Source: Sporobacter sp963677825 | GTDB lineage: Bacteria; Bacillota; Clostridia; Oscillospirales; Oscillospiraceae | Length of the DNA stretch: 64,000 bases | Direction of reading: 5' to 3' | NCBI GenBank assembly: GCA_963677825.2 | Contig: CAXXEF010000001.1 | Coordinates: 620,001 to 684,000 of the forward strand | In this document: one piece after another, positions 16,669 to 24,622 of the stretch | Layout of the letters: each line of letters begins with the position of its first letter | Numbering within the stretch: the first letter of the stretch is position 1 | Notes under the pieces: generated by a model | What the model saw: only the letters and a program-made list of their open reading frames with translations | Told to the model about the DNA's origin: nothing | Databases searched by the model: none | Translations under genes and position numbers: made by a program

Positions 16669-17348
16669 TGTCGGATCTCCCCTTTTATGTGTTCAAGTCG
16701 CCGCAGCTTTTCCCGCAGCTGTGCTGCGCCTTCATGCCCGGACGCCGAGCGGCTCAGGCCGTCGAGCGCGCGTTGGTATTTAACGATTTGCTCGTTAACA
16801 TAAACAGGCAGCAGCACGTCCCGTCGGCGTAGCAGCGCTACGAGCGGATCAAACGGCTCGGCCGCCGCTGTGCCTGCCGAAAATACGGTGTACAGGCGCC
16901 CGTCGTCCAGGACAAGCTGCGCATCGAACAGACCGAAGCTGCTTTCGGTAAGATAGGCCGACAGCTCGTCGAGCTTTGTCTGCGGCTGAAGTACGAGCGT
17001 GACGTCATCTTCACGCGTCCACGGGGCGTTTGATAAGATGGCCAGCATCGTCTCGCCTCCGAGACCGGCGAGCACGACCGTATCCGCGTCCGCTCGAACA
17101 ATGCCGTCCAGACCATCTGTCAGGCGAAAGTCGATTTGATCAGCAACGCCGTATGCGTATGCCGTTTCACGCGCGCGCAAAAGCGGACCCTCGCGCACGT
17201 CGGCGGCGATGATTCGGCGCGCCGCGCCGGACTGCGCAAGGTACGCAGGTATGTAGCCATGATCGGTACCGACGTCGGCTACAGCCGCGCCGGGCGCAAT
17301 TTTATCTGCCACAGCCTGAAGCCGCGGCGTTAGTTTAAGACGTTTCAT
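16656..17348 (-). CDS. trmK: tRNA (adenine22-N1)-methyltransferase TrmK
   Basis: SAM-dependent methylase that makes m1A22 in tRNA. 230 residues from the ATG at 17348, which aligns with the usual family start (LKLTPRLQAVAD); a TTG nine bases upstream is possible but has no ribosome site. Seen: ADVGTDHGYIPAYLA (SAM motif I), IAADVREGPL, and the motif AGLGGETM; the C-terminal half is helical and coiled-coil-like (RLEHIKGEIRQWQQ). It is coupled to the Nif3-like gene. Oddly, a strong terminator for the preceding gene sits directly in front of its start (17360-17397). Confidence 0.92.
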   Translation of the reverse strand: MKRLKLTPRLQAVADKIAPGAAVADVGTDHGYIPAYLAQSGAARRIIAADVREGPLLRARETAYAYGVADQIDFRLTDGLDGIVRADADTVVLAGLGGETMLAILSNAPWTREDDVTLVLQPQTKLDELSAYLTESSFGLFDAQLVLDDGRLYTVFSAGTAAAEPFDPLVALLRRRDVLLPVYVNEQIVKYQRALDGLSRSASGHEGAAQLREKLRRLEHIKGEIRQWQQ

Positions 17349-17359
17349 ATCCCTCAACG

Positions 17360-17397
17360 TTTAAAAAGCGGGGGAAACTCGTCCCCCGCTTTTTGGC
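17360..17397. terminator. Terminator after the DUF1858 gene, abutting trmK
   Basis: Hairpin AAAAAGCGGGGGA...UCCCCCGCUUUUU, with A- and T-runs on both sides, so active in either direction. It lies 11 bp after the DUF1858 stop and ends about 12 bp before the trmK start on the minus strand. Confidence 0.85.
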
Positions 17398-17408
17398 TTT
17401 GTTTCTGA

Positions 17409-17609
17409 TTAGTCTTTAACGTATTCCTGAAGCTGCTTGAAAAACTCATCAAAATCGACGCCGTGCACTTCGCACGCTTCGCCGAGTGTTTCGCCGCTGG
17501 CCATTGCGCAGCCAAGGCAGTGCATCCCAATCGAGTGGAACAGCGGTGCCGATTCCGGCGCGATATCAAGGATATCCGCAATGATCGTATCTCTAGAAAT
17601 CTGTGCCAT
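17409..17609 (-). CDS. DUF1858 redox-disulfide protein
   Basis: Small protein of 66 residues. ATG at 17609 chosen for GGAGGA 7 nt upstream. Seen: ISRDTIIADILDIAPESAPLFHSIGM (partial motif: DIL...PESAPLF) followed by HCLGCAMA, a Cys-X2-Cys pair. This is the 'hybrid cluster protein-associated disulfide redox domain' family (DUF1858); the pair is thought to be redox-active, but no reaction is proven. Transcribed alone from a sigma-A promoter at 17656-17684 and ended by the terminator at 17360-17397. Confidence 0.88.
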   Translation of the reverse strand: MAQISRDTIIADILDIAPESAPLFHSIGMHCLGCAMASGETLGEACEVHGVDFDEFFKQLQEYVKD

Positions 17610-17655
17610 ATTTAAATCCTCCATAAAATCTAATGTGTCTTGCTTGTCTCATTTA

Positions 17656-17696
17656 ATTATATCCGATATTAACGATAATTTCAACAACCGGTTGTC
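17656..17696 (-). promoter_or_regulatory. Promoter of DUF1858 gene with adjacent palindrome
   Basis: Minus strand TTGAAA (17679-17684), 17-bp spacer, TATAAT (17656-17661). Touching the -35 on its upstream side is a perfect 12-bp palindrome ACAACCGGTTGT (17685-17696), a possible regulator-binding site; the second feature is speculative. Confidence 0.6.
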
Positions 17697-17759
17697 CAAT
17701 TATTACAACCGCCCATGGTAGTGTTTTGTACGTTTTTAAGACTACATGGTATTAAACGC

Positions 17760-17802
17760 ACAAGAGCCTAAGCTCTGACGATCCGTCAGAACTTAAGCTC
17801 CT
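17760..17802 (-). terminator. Terminator of the zinc-ribbon gene
   Basis: Hairpin made of GAGCUUAAGUUCUGAC and GUCAGAGCUUAGGCUC (with mismatch) around GGAUC, read on the minus strand, followed by UUGUGCG. It follows the 17854-18129 gene. Confidence 0.55.
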
Positions 17803-17853
17803 CGTTTGTTCGCCGGTTAACAGACCGGACGAAGGTTTACTGCGGTGTGACGC

Positions 17854-18129
17854 TTAAGCTTCGCGAATTCTCGCAAAACAGTCGCTGCAGTAAACGGGCC
17901 TGTCGGATTTCGGCTCGAACGGTACTTTCGCTTCGCCGCCGCAGGATGCGCAAACAGCCGTGAAATATTCTCTCGGACCGCGCGCTGCATTCTTACGCGC
18001 GTCGCGGCAGGGCTTACAGCGCTGCGGCTCGTTCTGGAAACCGCGCTCGGCATAAAATTCCTGCTCGCCGGACGTGAAAACAAACTCGTTTCCGCATTCT
18101 TTACATACCAGTGTTTTGTCTTCGTACAT
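17854..18129 (-). CDS. Double zinc-ribbon CxxC-domain protein
   Basis: 91 residues with GAGAGG upstream of the ATG. Four CxxC pairs are visible: CKEC (9-12) and CKPC (38-41) form a first zinc ribbon around GEQEFYAERGFQNEP, and CASC (61-64) with CSDC (80-83) form a second. This is the conserved 'zinc-ribbon domain-containing' protein found across Clostridia and other anaerobes, with the fixed core EFYAERGF. No biochemical role is known to me; nucleic-acid binding is plausible. It lies 60 bp after the sigH gene, perhaps on the same transcript. Confidence 0.88.
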   Translation of the reverse strand: MYEDKTLVCKECGNEFVFTSGEQEFYAERGFQNEPQRCKPCRDARKNAARGPREYFTAVCASCGGEAKVPFEPKSDRPVYCSDCFARIREA

Positions 18130-18189
18130 TTTGAAACCTCTCTTTTGACTGTTGATCGTGCCTTTTGGGCTGTTATTTTGCGTCAGCTT

Positions 18190-18792
18190 TCACTGATTAT
18201 CGCCATAGTGAAATGATTGTGCCAGCTTTTTCCTGATTCTCTGCACAGCATTGTCCACTGATTTCGGGGTTTTATGAACCGCTCGGGCCAATTCTCTATA
18301 AGACAGGCCTTCCAGGTACATTCCCAAAACTTTTGATTCAAATCGGGACAGAGAGCCTTTAAGACAATCTGCTATTTCATCTACACGCTCTCTTGCTATC
18401 ACAAATTCTTCAGGATCGCGCAAAAAAACTTTACCCTGGGCACTGTTTTCGTCAAGGTCCTGAGATTCCAAAGAAACATAGTCATTTAACGGGGTGTGCT
18501 TATTGCCGGACGCTGTTTTGATCGCGCTGTACAACCGCCTTCTGATACAAAGCTCAGCATAGGTTGTGAATTTAACTTCTTTCGACGGATCGAAGTTCCG
18601 GATCGCTGACAAAAGACCAAGTAAGCCTTCTTGTATTAAATCCTCGCTGTCGCCGCCTGCCAGAAAATATGGACGCGCGCAAATCTTAACTAGCCTGCTG
18701 TATTCATTGACGAGTTCTTCCTCCGCCGCCGGATCGCCGCGGGACGCTTTGACCCACAGCTGTTGATCGCGAACGCTCGAAAAAATGCTCAT
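18190..18792 (-). CDS. sigH: RNA polymerase sigma factor, SigH (Spo0H)-like
   Basis: 200 residues. Seen: region 2 with SEDLIQEGLLGLLSAIRNFDPSKEVKFTTYAELCIRRR (core: DLIQEG, FTTYAELCI), the SigH-typical linker SAIKTASGNKHTPLNDYVSL, and region 4 helix-turn-helix YLEGLSYRELARAVHKTPKSVDNAVQRIRKKL (core: LSYRELA...SVDNAVQRIR). In Bacillus and Clostridium SigH directs early sporulation and transition-state genes. The ribosome site is poor (CGGTAAT), so translation may be weak. It has a strong sigma-A promoter at 18840-18868. Confidence 0.85.
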   Translation of the reverse strand: MSIFSSVRDQQLWVKASRGDPAAEEELVNEYSRLVKICARPYFLAGGDSEDLIQEGLLGLLSAIRNFDPSKEVKFTTYAELCIRRRLYSAIKTASGNKHTPLNDYVSLESQDLDENSAQGKVFLRDPEEFVIARERVDEIADCLKGSLSRFESKVLGMYLEGLSYRELARAVHKTPKSVDNAVQRIRKKLAQSFHYGDNQ

Positions 18793-18839
18793 ATAATTAC
18801 CGAATTTGAATATTTTACAAATTATCCTTTGCTTTTACG

Positions 18840-18868
18840 ATTATAGTGACAGCTGTGCATAATGTCAA
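18840..18868 (-). promoter_or_regulatory. Sigma-A promoter of sigH-like gene
   Basis: Minus strand TTGACA (18863-18868), 17-bp spacer, TATAAT (18840-18845): a full consensus match about 50 bp upstream of the start codon. Confidence 0.85.
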
Positions 18869-18914
18869 GTATTTTGTTTAATATTTTTAATATTTACGTA
18901 ATAATTAGACTAAA

Positions 18915-20264
18915 TTATAGCGATTTTATCATATTTAATAAGTTTTCTGCCGTCTGATATGCGGCCTGTTCTGTCTTCGCTTCGACCATAACGCGGATCA
19001 GCGCTTCCGTGCCGGATGCGCGTACAAGCACCCGTCCCGTTCCGCTCAGACGTGCTTCTTCGGCCTCAATCAACTGCCGGAGCGACGCGCTGGCCATGAT
19101 GGCTTGCTTGGCATCGTTACCGCCCGTCACCGGCATGTTCAGCAGCACCTGCGGATACTGCGGTACGTCCGCCACAAGCTCGGAGACGCTGCCGCCGGAC
19201 GCTGCAAGAACATTCAGAAACTTGATGGCCGCCAGCTGACCGTCGCCCGTTGTGGCTTCGTCGAGGAATATAATGTGCCCCGACTGCTCCCCGCCGAGAT
19301 TACAGCCCTCGCGGCGCATCATCTCCAGCACATTGCGGTCGCCGACGGCGGCGCATAGCAGCTTGAAGCCGGTGTTGTCGGCAAACTCATGGAAGCCGAG
19401 ATTCGACATAACCGTCGCAACGACGGCGGCGTTCTTCAGTGTCCCCTCCCTGAGCATCCCTCGGCCGATGGCGGCCATCATTTTATCACCGTCAATCACA
19501 GCGCCGGTCTCGTCCACAACGAGACAGCGGTCGGCGTCTCCGTCAAACGCAAAGCCGACGTCAAAGCCGCCGGCCTGGACGATCGAGCACAAGGTCTCAA
19601 TGTGCGTCGAGCCGCAATTCTCGTTGATATTCGTACCGTTAGGATACTCATTGATCAGGTCAAAATCGATGCCGAGCTTTAAAAACAGCCGGGCTGCCGT
19701 CTCGGAGGCCGCGCCGTTGGCGCAGTCGACCGCCACACGCAGTTCGGATAAATCGCCTTTTACCGCCCCGGCGATGTGCTCTATGTACGTCTCGGCGCCG
19801 CGTCCGTCGTCGGATAAAACGCGGCCGATGTCCCCGTGTGTTTTCTTGGCGCATTCAAAGTCACCGTCGATGATCTGCTCAATGCGCTCTTCAAGCACGT
19901 CGGAAAGCTTAAAACCGTTGGCATCAAAAATCTTGATGCCGTTATGCTCGAACGGATTGTGCGAGGCCGAGATGACGATACCCATGCCGGCATTCATGTT
20001 GATGGTTAAAAATGCAACAGCCGGCGTCGGCAGAACGCCGAGCGGAATCACGTCCGCGCCGCCGGAGCAGATACCGGCGATCAGTGCCGCCTCGAGCATA
20101 TCCGACGAGACACGCGTGTCCTTGCCGATGAGAATCAGCGGCTTTTCCGGCGTTGTTTCCAGCAAAACCGTCGCTGCCGCGCAGCCTGTTTTGTACGCGA
20201 GCGTCGCGTCCAGCGTGTCGTTAACGACGCCGCGGATGCCGTCTGTTCCGAAATATTTACCCAT
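18915..20264 (-). CDS. glmM: Phosphoglucosamine mutase GlmM
   Basis: Converts glucosamine-6-phosphate to glucosamine-1-phosphate for UDP-GlcNAc and cell wall. 449 residues, normal length. Seen: N-terminal GTDGIRG, the phosphoserine loop ISASHNPFEHNGIK (Ser about 100), the Mg2+ loop FDGDADRC (about 241-248), sugar loop GGEQSGHI, and the phosphate-binding RASGTEALIRVMVE near the end. AAAGGA lies upstream. It follows ruvB by 22 bp, so it is read with ruvCAB. No glmS ribozyme or glmS gene is next to it. Confidence 0.96.
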   Translation of the reverse strand: MGKYFGTDGIRGVVNDTLDATLAYKTGCAAATVLLETTPEKPLILIGKDTRVSSDMLEAALIAGICSGGADVIPLGVLPTPAVAFLTINMNAGMGIVISASHNPFEHNGIKIFDANGFKLSDVLEERIEQIIDGDFECAKKTHGDIGRVLSDDGRGAETYIEHIAGAVKGDLSELRVAVDCANGAASETAARLFLKLGIDFDLINEYPNGTNINENCGSTHIETLCSIVQAGGFDVGFAFDGDADRCLVVDETGAVIDGDKMMAAIGRGMLREGTLKNAAVVATVMSNLGFHEFADNTGFKLLCAAVGDRNVLEMMRREGCNLGGEQSGHIIFLDEATTGDGQLAAIKFLNVLAASGGSVSELVADVPQYPQVLLNMPVTGGNDAKQAIMASASLRQLIEAEEARLSGTGRVLVRASGTEALIRVMVEAKTEQAAYQTAENLLNMIKSL

Positions 20265-20286
20265 ATAGGATATCCGTCCTTTAACG

Positions 20287-21342
20287 TTATAGTGTCAGCT
20301 GTCCGTCGTCGCTAAAGACGAGGCCGAGATGTTCATACGCCTGCCGCGTGACGCATCGCCCGCGCGGCGTGCGCGTTAAAAAGCCCTGCTGCATTAAAAA
20401 CGGCTCATACACATCTTCCAGTGTGATCGGCTCTTCGTTGATCGTCGCGGCGATCGTTTCCAGCCCGACCGGCCCGCCGCCGTAATTTTGTATGATGCTT
20501 GCAAGCAGCCTGCGGTCGATTGCGTCAAGGCCGGTACGGTCAATCTCCAGCATGGCAAGCGCCTCGTCGGCCGCCTGGCGCGAAATGATACCGTCTCCCT
20601 TGACCTGGGCAAAGTCGCGCACGCGCCGTAGCAGCCTGTTGGCTATACGCGGTGTGCCTCGGCTGCGCGAAGCGATCTCTAACGCGCCGTCCGGCTCTGT
20701 GGGAATGTTAAGCAGACGCGCCGAGCGCTCGACGATGACGGTCAGCTCCTCGGGCGAATACAGCTCCAGCTTCAGGTCGATACCGAATCGGTCACGCAGC
20801 GGCGACGAGAGCTGCCCCGACCGCGTCGTCGCACCGACAAGCGTAAAGTTTTTAAGTTCCAGGCATATCGACGTCGCCGCCGGTCCCTGCCCGATGATGA
20901 TATCAAGCTTTTTATCCTCCATCGCCGGATAGAGGATCTCTTCAATCGAGCGGTTCATCCGGTGGATCTCGTCAATAAACAGTATATCGTTTTCATTGAG
21001 GTTCGTGAGCAGCGCGGCAAGGTCTTTCGGCTTTTCGATCGCCGGGCCCGACGTTTTCCGGAGCGTCACGCCCATCTCGTTGGCGATGATCGCCGCAAGC
21101 GTCGTCTTGCCCAGCCCGGGCGGGCCATGCAGCAGGACGTGGTCCAGCGGCTCCTGACGCATCCGGGCGCCCTCGATGAAAATCGATAAGTTGTGCTTGA
21201 CCTTTTCCTGACCGTTGTAGTCGCTGAGCGACTGCGGGCGCAGCGCGCCCTCGCCGGCATCCTCACGGAGAAAAGAGGTCGTCAGTGCGACCGCTTCGTC
21301 AGGCTCGGCGTTTTTGCTTTCATCGGTAAAATCAATACTCAT
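20287..21342 (-). CDS. ruvB: Holliday junction helicase motor RuvB
   Basis: AAA+ ATPase hexamer that pulls DNA through RuvA-bound Holliday junctions. 351 residues. Seen: LRPQSLSDYNGQEKVK lead-in, Walker A GPPGLGKTTLA, Walker B ILFIDEIHRM, sensor 1 FTLVGATTRSGQLSSPLRDRFG (core GATTR), and the C-terminal winged helix (QQGFLTRTPRGRC). Gene order ruvC-ruvA-ruvB on the minus strand, then glmM. Confidence 0.97.
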   Translation of the reverse strand: MSIDFTDESKNAEPDEAVALTTSFLREDAGEGALRPQSLSDYNGQEKVKHNLSIFIEGARMRQEPLDHVLLHGPPGLGKTTLAAIIANEMGVTLRKTSGPAIEKPKDLAALLTNLNENDILFIDEIHRMNRSIEEILYPAMEDKKLDIIIGQGPAATSICLELKNFTLVGATTRSGQLSSPLRDRFGIDLKLELYSPEELTVIVERSARLLNIPTEPDGALEIASRSRGTPRIANRLLRRVRDFAQVKGDGIISRQAADEALAMLEIDRTGLDAIDRRLLASIIQNYGGGPVGLETIAATINEEPITLEDVYEPFLMQQGFLTRTPRGRCVTRQAYEHLGLVFSDDGQLTL

Positions 21343-21355
21343 CTGTTACGCTCCG

Positions 21356-21961
21356 CTAATCCTTCAAACTACTTTTTAATACATCACGGATGATTTCCTC
21401 GACGGAGAGCGTCTCGACGTCGATACCGCGCAGCGCCGTGCTGATTTCCGCAGGGCTGTATCCCAGCACCGCCAGTGCCGATTGCGCGTCTGAAAGCTTT
21501 GTACCGCCGACACCGGACAGTGCCGCGGCGGTGTAGTCCGCGCCGCCGGATACCGGCATTTCCTTGGCAATTTTGTCCTTGAGCTCTAAAATGACGCGCT
21601 GTGCGATCTTTTTACCAATACCCGGCGAGCGCATCAGCGCCTTTTCATCGCCGCTGACGATCGCTACGGCGAGCGACTCCGGTGTGCCGGACGATAAAAT
21701 CGACAGCGCCGCCTTCGGCCCGATGCCGCTGACGGCAATCAGCTGCTCAAAAAAACGCTTTTCCCGCTGATCGTAAAACCCGAAGATGTCAAACGCGTCT
21801 TCTTTAATATTACAATAGGTGTACAGCCGTGATTTTTTACCCGTTTCGAGCTGCGAAATCGTCGTGACCGTCGTAAAACAGGCGTACCCGACGCCACCGA
21901 CGTCGATGACGGCAAGATTTGGCTCCAGCACCGCCACAACGCCTTCTAGATAGTAGAACAT
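21356..21961 (-). CDS. ruvA: Holliday junction-binding protein RuvA
   Basis: Tetrameric DNA-junction binder that loads RuvB. 201 residues. Seen: N-terminal OB domain (MFYYLEGVVAVLEPN...VDVGGVGY), two helix-hairpin-helix motifs (LIAVSGIGPKAALSILS and LMRSPGIGKKIAQRVILELKDK, cores SGIGPK and PGIGKK), and the flexible linker to a C-terminal RuvB-contact domain (AQSALAVLGYSPAEIS). Its start overlaps the ruvC stop by 16 bp, so translation is coupled. Confidence 0.96.
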   Translation of the reverse strand: MFYYLEGVVAVLEPNLAVIDVGGVGYACFTTVTTISQLETGKKSRLYTYCNIKEDAFDIFGFYDQREKRFFEQLIAVSGIGPKAALSILSSGTPESLAVAIVSGDEKALMRSPGIGKKIAQRVILELKDKIAKEMPVSGGADYTAAALSGVGGTKLSDAQSALAVLGYSPAEISTALRGIDVETLSVEEIIRDVLKSSLKD

Positions 21962-22458
21962 AGGCTGCCTCCGTCGATGTTCATCAGTGAATTTGCCACA
22001 CGCGCATGGCAGATGGCGATCGCCAGCGCGTCCGCCGCGTCGTCCGGCCGCGGGACGCTGTCCATCCCGAGCAGGCGGCGCACCATTTCCATGACTTGTT
22101 TTTTATCGGCGCGTCCGTACCCGGCGACCGTCTGTTTTACCTGCAAGGGCGTATACTCGTACATTGGGATCCCGCGCTGCTCTCCGGCCAGAACAAGTAC
22201 GCCGCGCCCGTGCGATACGGAGATGGCGGTTGTGAGGTTGGTATTAAAAAACAGCTCCTCGATGGCCATCGCATCCGGCTTAAAGGTGTCGATCAGCTCG
22301 ATCGCGTCACGGTGGATCTGATCGAGCCGCAGCGCGAGGCGCTGTCCGGCGTTGGTCCGGATGACGCCGCAGCGAATCAGCGACTGGCAGCTGCCCGTCG
22401 CCTCGACGACGCCGAAACCGATTGTGGCGATCCCTGGATCGATCCCGAGTACGATCAT
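21946..22458 (-). CDS. ruvC: Holliday junction resolvase RuvC
   Basis: Endonuclease that cuts Holliday junctions symmetrically. 170 residues. Catalytic acidic residues are visible: Asp in GIDPGIATIGFG (about 7), Glu in MAIEELFF (about 67-68), and the Asp pair in PDDAADALAIAICH (about 139-142). Reads first of ruvC-ruvA-ruvB-glmM. No strong ribosome site lies right before the ATG (a GGTGACGG block is the best candidate). Confidence 0.95.
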   Translation of the reverse strand: MIVLGIDPGIATIGFGVVEATGSCQSLIRCGVIRTNAGQRLALRLDQIHRDAIELIDTFKPDAMAIEELFFNTNLTTAISVSHGRGVLVLAGEQRGIPMYEYTPLQVKQTVAGYGRADKKQVMEMVRRLLGMDSVPRPDDAADALAIAICHARVANSLMNIDGGSLCSTI

Positions 22459-22504
22459 ACCGTCACCTGCTCTGTTATGCCGATTCGGCGTCTGTATCTA
22501 GCGT

Positions 22505-22753
22505 TCATTTTAGCTTCTCGCCGCACTTGGGGCAATGATCTATCCCAGAAACACCACGACGCGGCAGCCGTGCACGGCAATGCGGGCATCGCCAAAATAA
22601 AATATAGATGCCCAATCCTACGATTATTAAAGCCAGCGCGACAAATAAGAGCACCAGTTGAGTCGGCTCTTGACTAACTTTGGCTATTAATAGCAAAATA
22701 ATTGCGGCTGCATACAATACCAGTGTCAGTATCTTAGAAATTTTATAATTCAT
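22505..22753 (-). CDS. Small membrane protein with C-terminal zinc ribbon (copy 1)
   Basis: 82 residues. Two hydrophobic segments (about 8-25 and 33-53) are followed by a cytoplasmic zinc ribbon CPHCRARLP...CPKCGEKLK. No family name recognised. It is clearly a paralogue of the next gene (22797-23051): same length, same topology, same WRCPxC...YC/HCPxCGEKLK ending. An AGGAC site lies about 10 nt before the ATG. Function unknown. Confidence 0.75.
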   Translation of the reverse strand: MNYKISKILTLVLYAAAIILLLIAKVSQEPTQLVLLFVALALIIVGLGIYILFWRCPHCRARLPRRGVSGIDHCPKCGEKLK

Positions 22754-22796
22754 TGGTCTTTTCGTCCTGTTAACGTCTTTGCCGAACGAGCCGGCA

Positions 22797-23051
22797 TTAT
22801 TTCAGCTTCTCTCCGCACGACGGGCAGTAGTCCAGATTATAATCGAAAGACTTTCGCGGGAGCGGCGCACCGCATTCCGGACATCGCCAGAATTTAATCC
22901 CTAGTACGCCTGCGGCGACAAAGTCAAGCAAAACGATTACGAACAGCACGGTCTGCACCGGCTGATTGCGGAAAAACATCGCCACGATGAGCACTGCAAT
23001 GCCGCCAAGCGACACCGCTTGTATCAGTTTCCTCGCCTTTTTATAATGCAT
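22797..23051 (-). CDS. Small membrane protein with C-terminal zinc ribbon (copy 2)
   Basis: 84 residues with GAGG upstream of the ATG. Two hydrophobic segments (about 12-28 and 32-52), then FWRCPECGAPLPRKSF...YCPSCGEKLK. Together with copy 1 (43 bp downstream) it forms a tandem duplication. The membrane-plus-ribbon layout could sense metal or hold a partner, but nothing in the sequence decides this. Confidence 0.75.
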   Translation of the reverse strand: MHYKKARKLIQAVSLGGIAVLIVAMFFRNQPVQTVLFVIVLLDFVAAGVLGIKFWRCPECGAPLPRKSFDYNLDYCPSCGEKLK

Positions 23052-23220
23052 AAGCTAACCTCGCTTCGCACGGTGCCGATCAACTCGTGTACTTCTATGT
23101 ATTGTACCACAGCCGATATCTGCTCGCAACACAGCGCGCCGTCTTGTTTCACACTATTCAAGGCACCGCATACACTGTATTGAAGTTTGATACCCATTTC
23201 ATCATCAAGGAGGAAAACAT

Positions 23221-24057
23221 ATGCCAGATCGGGTTATGCCGGGCCCTGTTCAGGAAAATTCCTGTGTCAGAGAAGCCGTTTGCGTGCATACACGTAAGAT
23301 ATACGACTCCTGCAAAGACAAAGACTGCATCGAGGATCTGCGTCTTTACCCGACGCGTGAATCCCAGTGCTACATAGAAAACGCCGTCAGTGTGCGCGCG
23401 AAGTCGGCCAAACTGCTGTACGTTACGATAGATGTGGAAGAAATCACGTTTAACAAAGGATATTATACCGTCGACTTGCGGTATTTCTACAAAGTCAAGG
23501 GTGAGGCGTACTCGCTCGTGAGCCGTCCGGCCGATATCAGCGGTTTATGCGTTTTCGATAAGCGCGTTATCCTCTTCGGCAGCGAGGGCAGCGCGAAAGT
23601 ATTCTCGTCCGAGACGTCGCAGCGCGGTATCGACGCGCGTACCATCGAGTCGTCCAACATGCCCGTTGCCGTGTGTGAATCTGTTGACCCCATCGTGCTG
23701 AGCATGAAGCTCGTCGATGTGTGCGACCATCACCGGGGCGACGGCGGCATGTGTGAAGTACCGTCGTTCATCGAAGAGACGTTCGGTGCCGAGCTGCTGC
23801 TCGACAACACCGACCGCCGCGTGCTTGTTACGCTCGGACAATTCTCCATCGTACGTCTGGAGCGCGACACACAGCTGCTCATCCCGTCCTACGATTACTG
23901 CATGCCGGATAAAGAGTGCCTTGGCTCCAACGAAGAGGATCCCTGCACCTTGTTCTCCCGCATCCACTTCCCCGTCGACGAATTTTTCCCGCCCGACTCA
24001 CTTGACGCGCCGGAAGGTTACCGTGAAGCGCGCGGTCCACGCGGCGACGAAGAATAA
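23221..24057 (+). CDS. Conserved clostridial protein of unknown function, cysteine-bearing
   Basis: 278 residues with an excellent ribosome site (AAGGAGG at 23208-23214). The N-terminus has a dense cysteine set: NSCVREAVCVHTRKIYDSC (6-30 region) and DKDCIEDLRLYPTRESQC. The middle is beta-rich, with alternating YVTIDVEEITF and YYTVDLRYFYKVKG strands; the C-terminal third has MPDKECLGSNEEDPCTLFSR. I recall the VCVHTxKIYDSCxDKDCxEDLR block as recurring in unannotated clostridial proteins, but know no function. No signal peptide or membrane segment. Monocistronic on plus, against the surrounding minus-strand genes, and ended by the terminator at 24121-24153. A spore-related role is possible (see findings) but unproven. 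Confidence 0.8.
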   Translation: MPDRVMPGPVQENSCVREAVCVHTRKIYDSCKDKDCIEDLRLYPTRESQCYIENAVSVRAKSAKLLYVTIDVEEITFNKGYYTVDLRYFYKVKGEAYSLVSRPADISGLCVFDKRVILFGSEGSAKVFSSETSQRGIDARTIESSNMPVAVCESVDPIVLSMKLVDVCDHHRGDGGMCEVPSFIEETFGAELLLDNTDRRVLVTLGQFSIVRLERDTQLLIPSYDYCMPDKECLGSNEEDPCTLFSRIHFPVDEFFPPDSLDAPEGYREARGPRGDEE

Positions 24058-24120
24058 TCCTGCCGCTTTGTCCTGCGGCGTACATATTTTGAAACCTCTC
24101 ATTACTTATCGGTACATAAT

Positions 24121-24155
24121 AAAAACGCCCGCCGTGACGGCGGGCGTTTATTTTA
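24121..24155. terminator. Terminator (first of two identical copies)
   Basis: AACGCCCGCCGUGACGGCGGGCGUU hairpin with A-run before and UUAUUUUAUU after, following the 23221-24057 gene. The 33 bp at 24121-24153 recur exactly at 24623-24655. Confidence 0.85.
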
Positions 24156-24251
24156 TTGTGGAAAGACAAATCAGCATTCAAACTCTATTGACTTTCGCAT
24201 ATATATTGTTATTATTTACCTGTATATGTCGTTTTTGAGAGGGGTAATATC

Positions 24252-24584
24252 ATGCAGAAAAAACAGATCATGCTGATTTACTGGCTGTTGGCTATTCTCC
24301 CTCTAATAGTCACGGGCGTTTTGCTCCCTTTCTTCCCCGACACAATACCGGCACACTGGAGTTCTGGCGAGATTGACCGATTTAGCAGCAAATTTGAGCT
24401 ACTCATTCTCCCTGGTACTATTCCGGTAATTGCCCTATTCTTTTCAGCTTTTTTTCGCTTCATTACAAAAGTATCCGATCATGATAATTCGAAATCTTCG
24501 AATGTTTCAATGATCATAATAATGATTGTGTTTAATGCAATTGTCTATATCTTATTGTTCACAACATATCGAACAACAAGTTGA
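24252..24584 (+). CDS. Short DUF1648-domain membrane protein, probably C-terminally truncated
   Basis: 110 residues with a GAGAGGGG site before the ATG. Seen: first membrane segment (about 8-27), the DUF1648 hallmark PFFPDTIPAHWSSGEIDRF (core: PDTIPAHW), a second segment (about 50-70) and a third (about 84-103), then a stop after YRTTS. DUF1648/SdpI-like proteins are usually longer, with more membrane segments, so this looks cut short. The gene is noticeably AT-richer than its neighbours and sits between two identical terminator copies. Related proteins include immunity and signalling proteins of the SdpI type, but that role is not shown here. Confidence 0.7.
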   Translation: MQKKQIMLIYWLLAILPLIVTGVLLPFFPDTIPAHWSSGEIDRFSSKFELLILPGTIPVIALFFSAFFRFITKVSDHDNSKSSNVSMIIIMIVFNAIVYILLFTTYRTTS

Positions 24585-24622
24585 TTTGCTGTAATTTTTA
24601 GGGCTATTTTTAACCGTATAAC

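Noticed and set aside
23159..23176. Full SigE promoter upstream of the 23221-24057 gene
   Set aside because: The CATACACT -10 fits, but the TATT block that might be -35 is only 10 bp away instead of 13-14; kept only as a hint in the findings.
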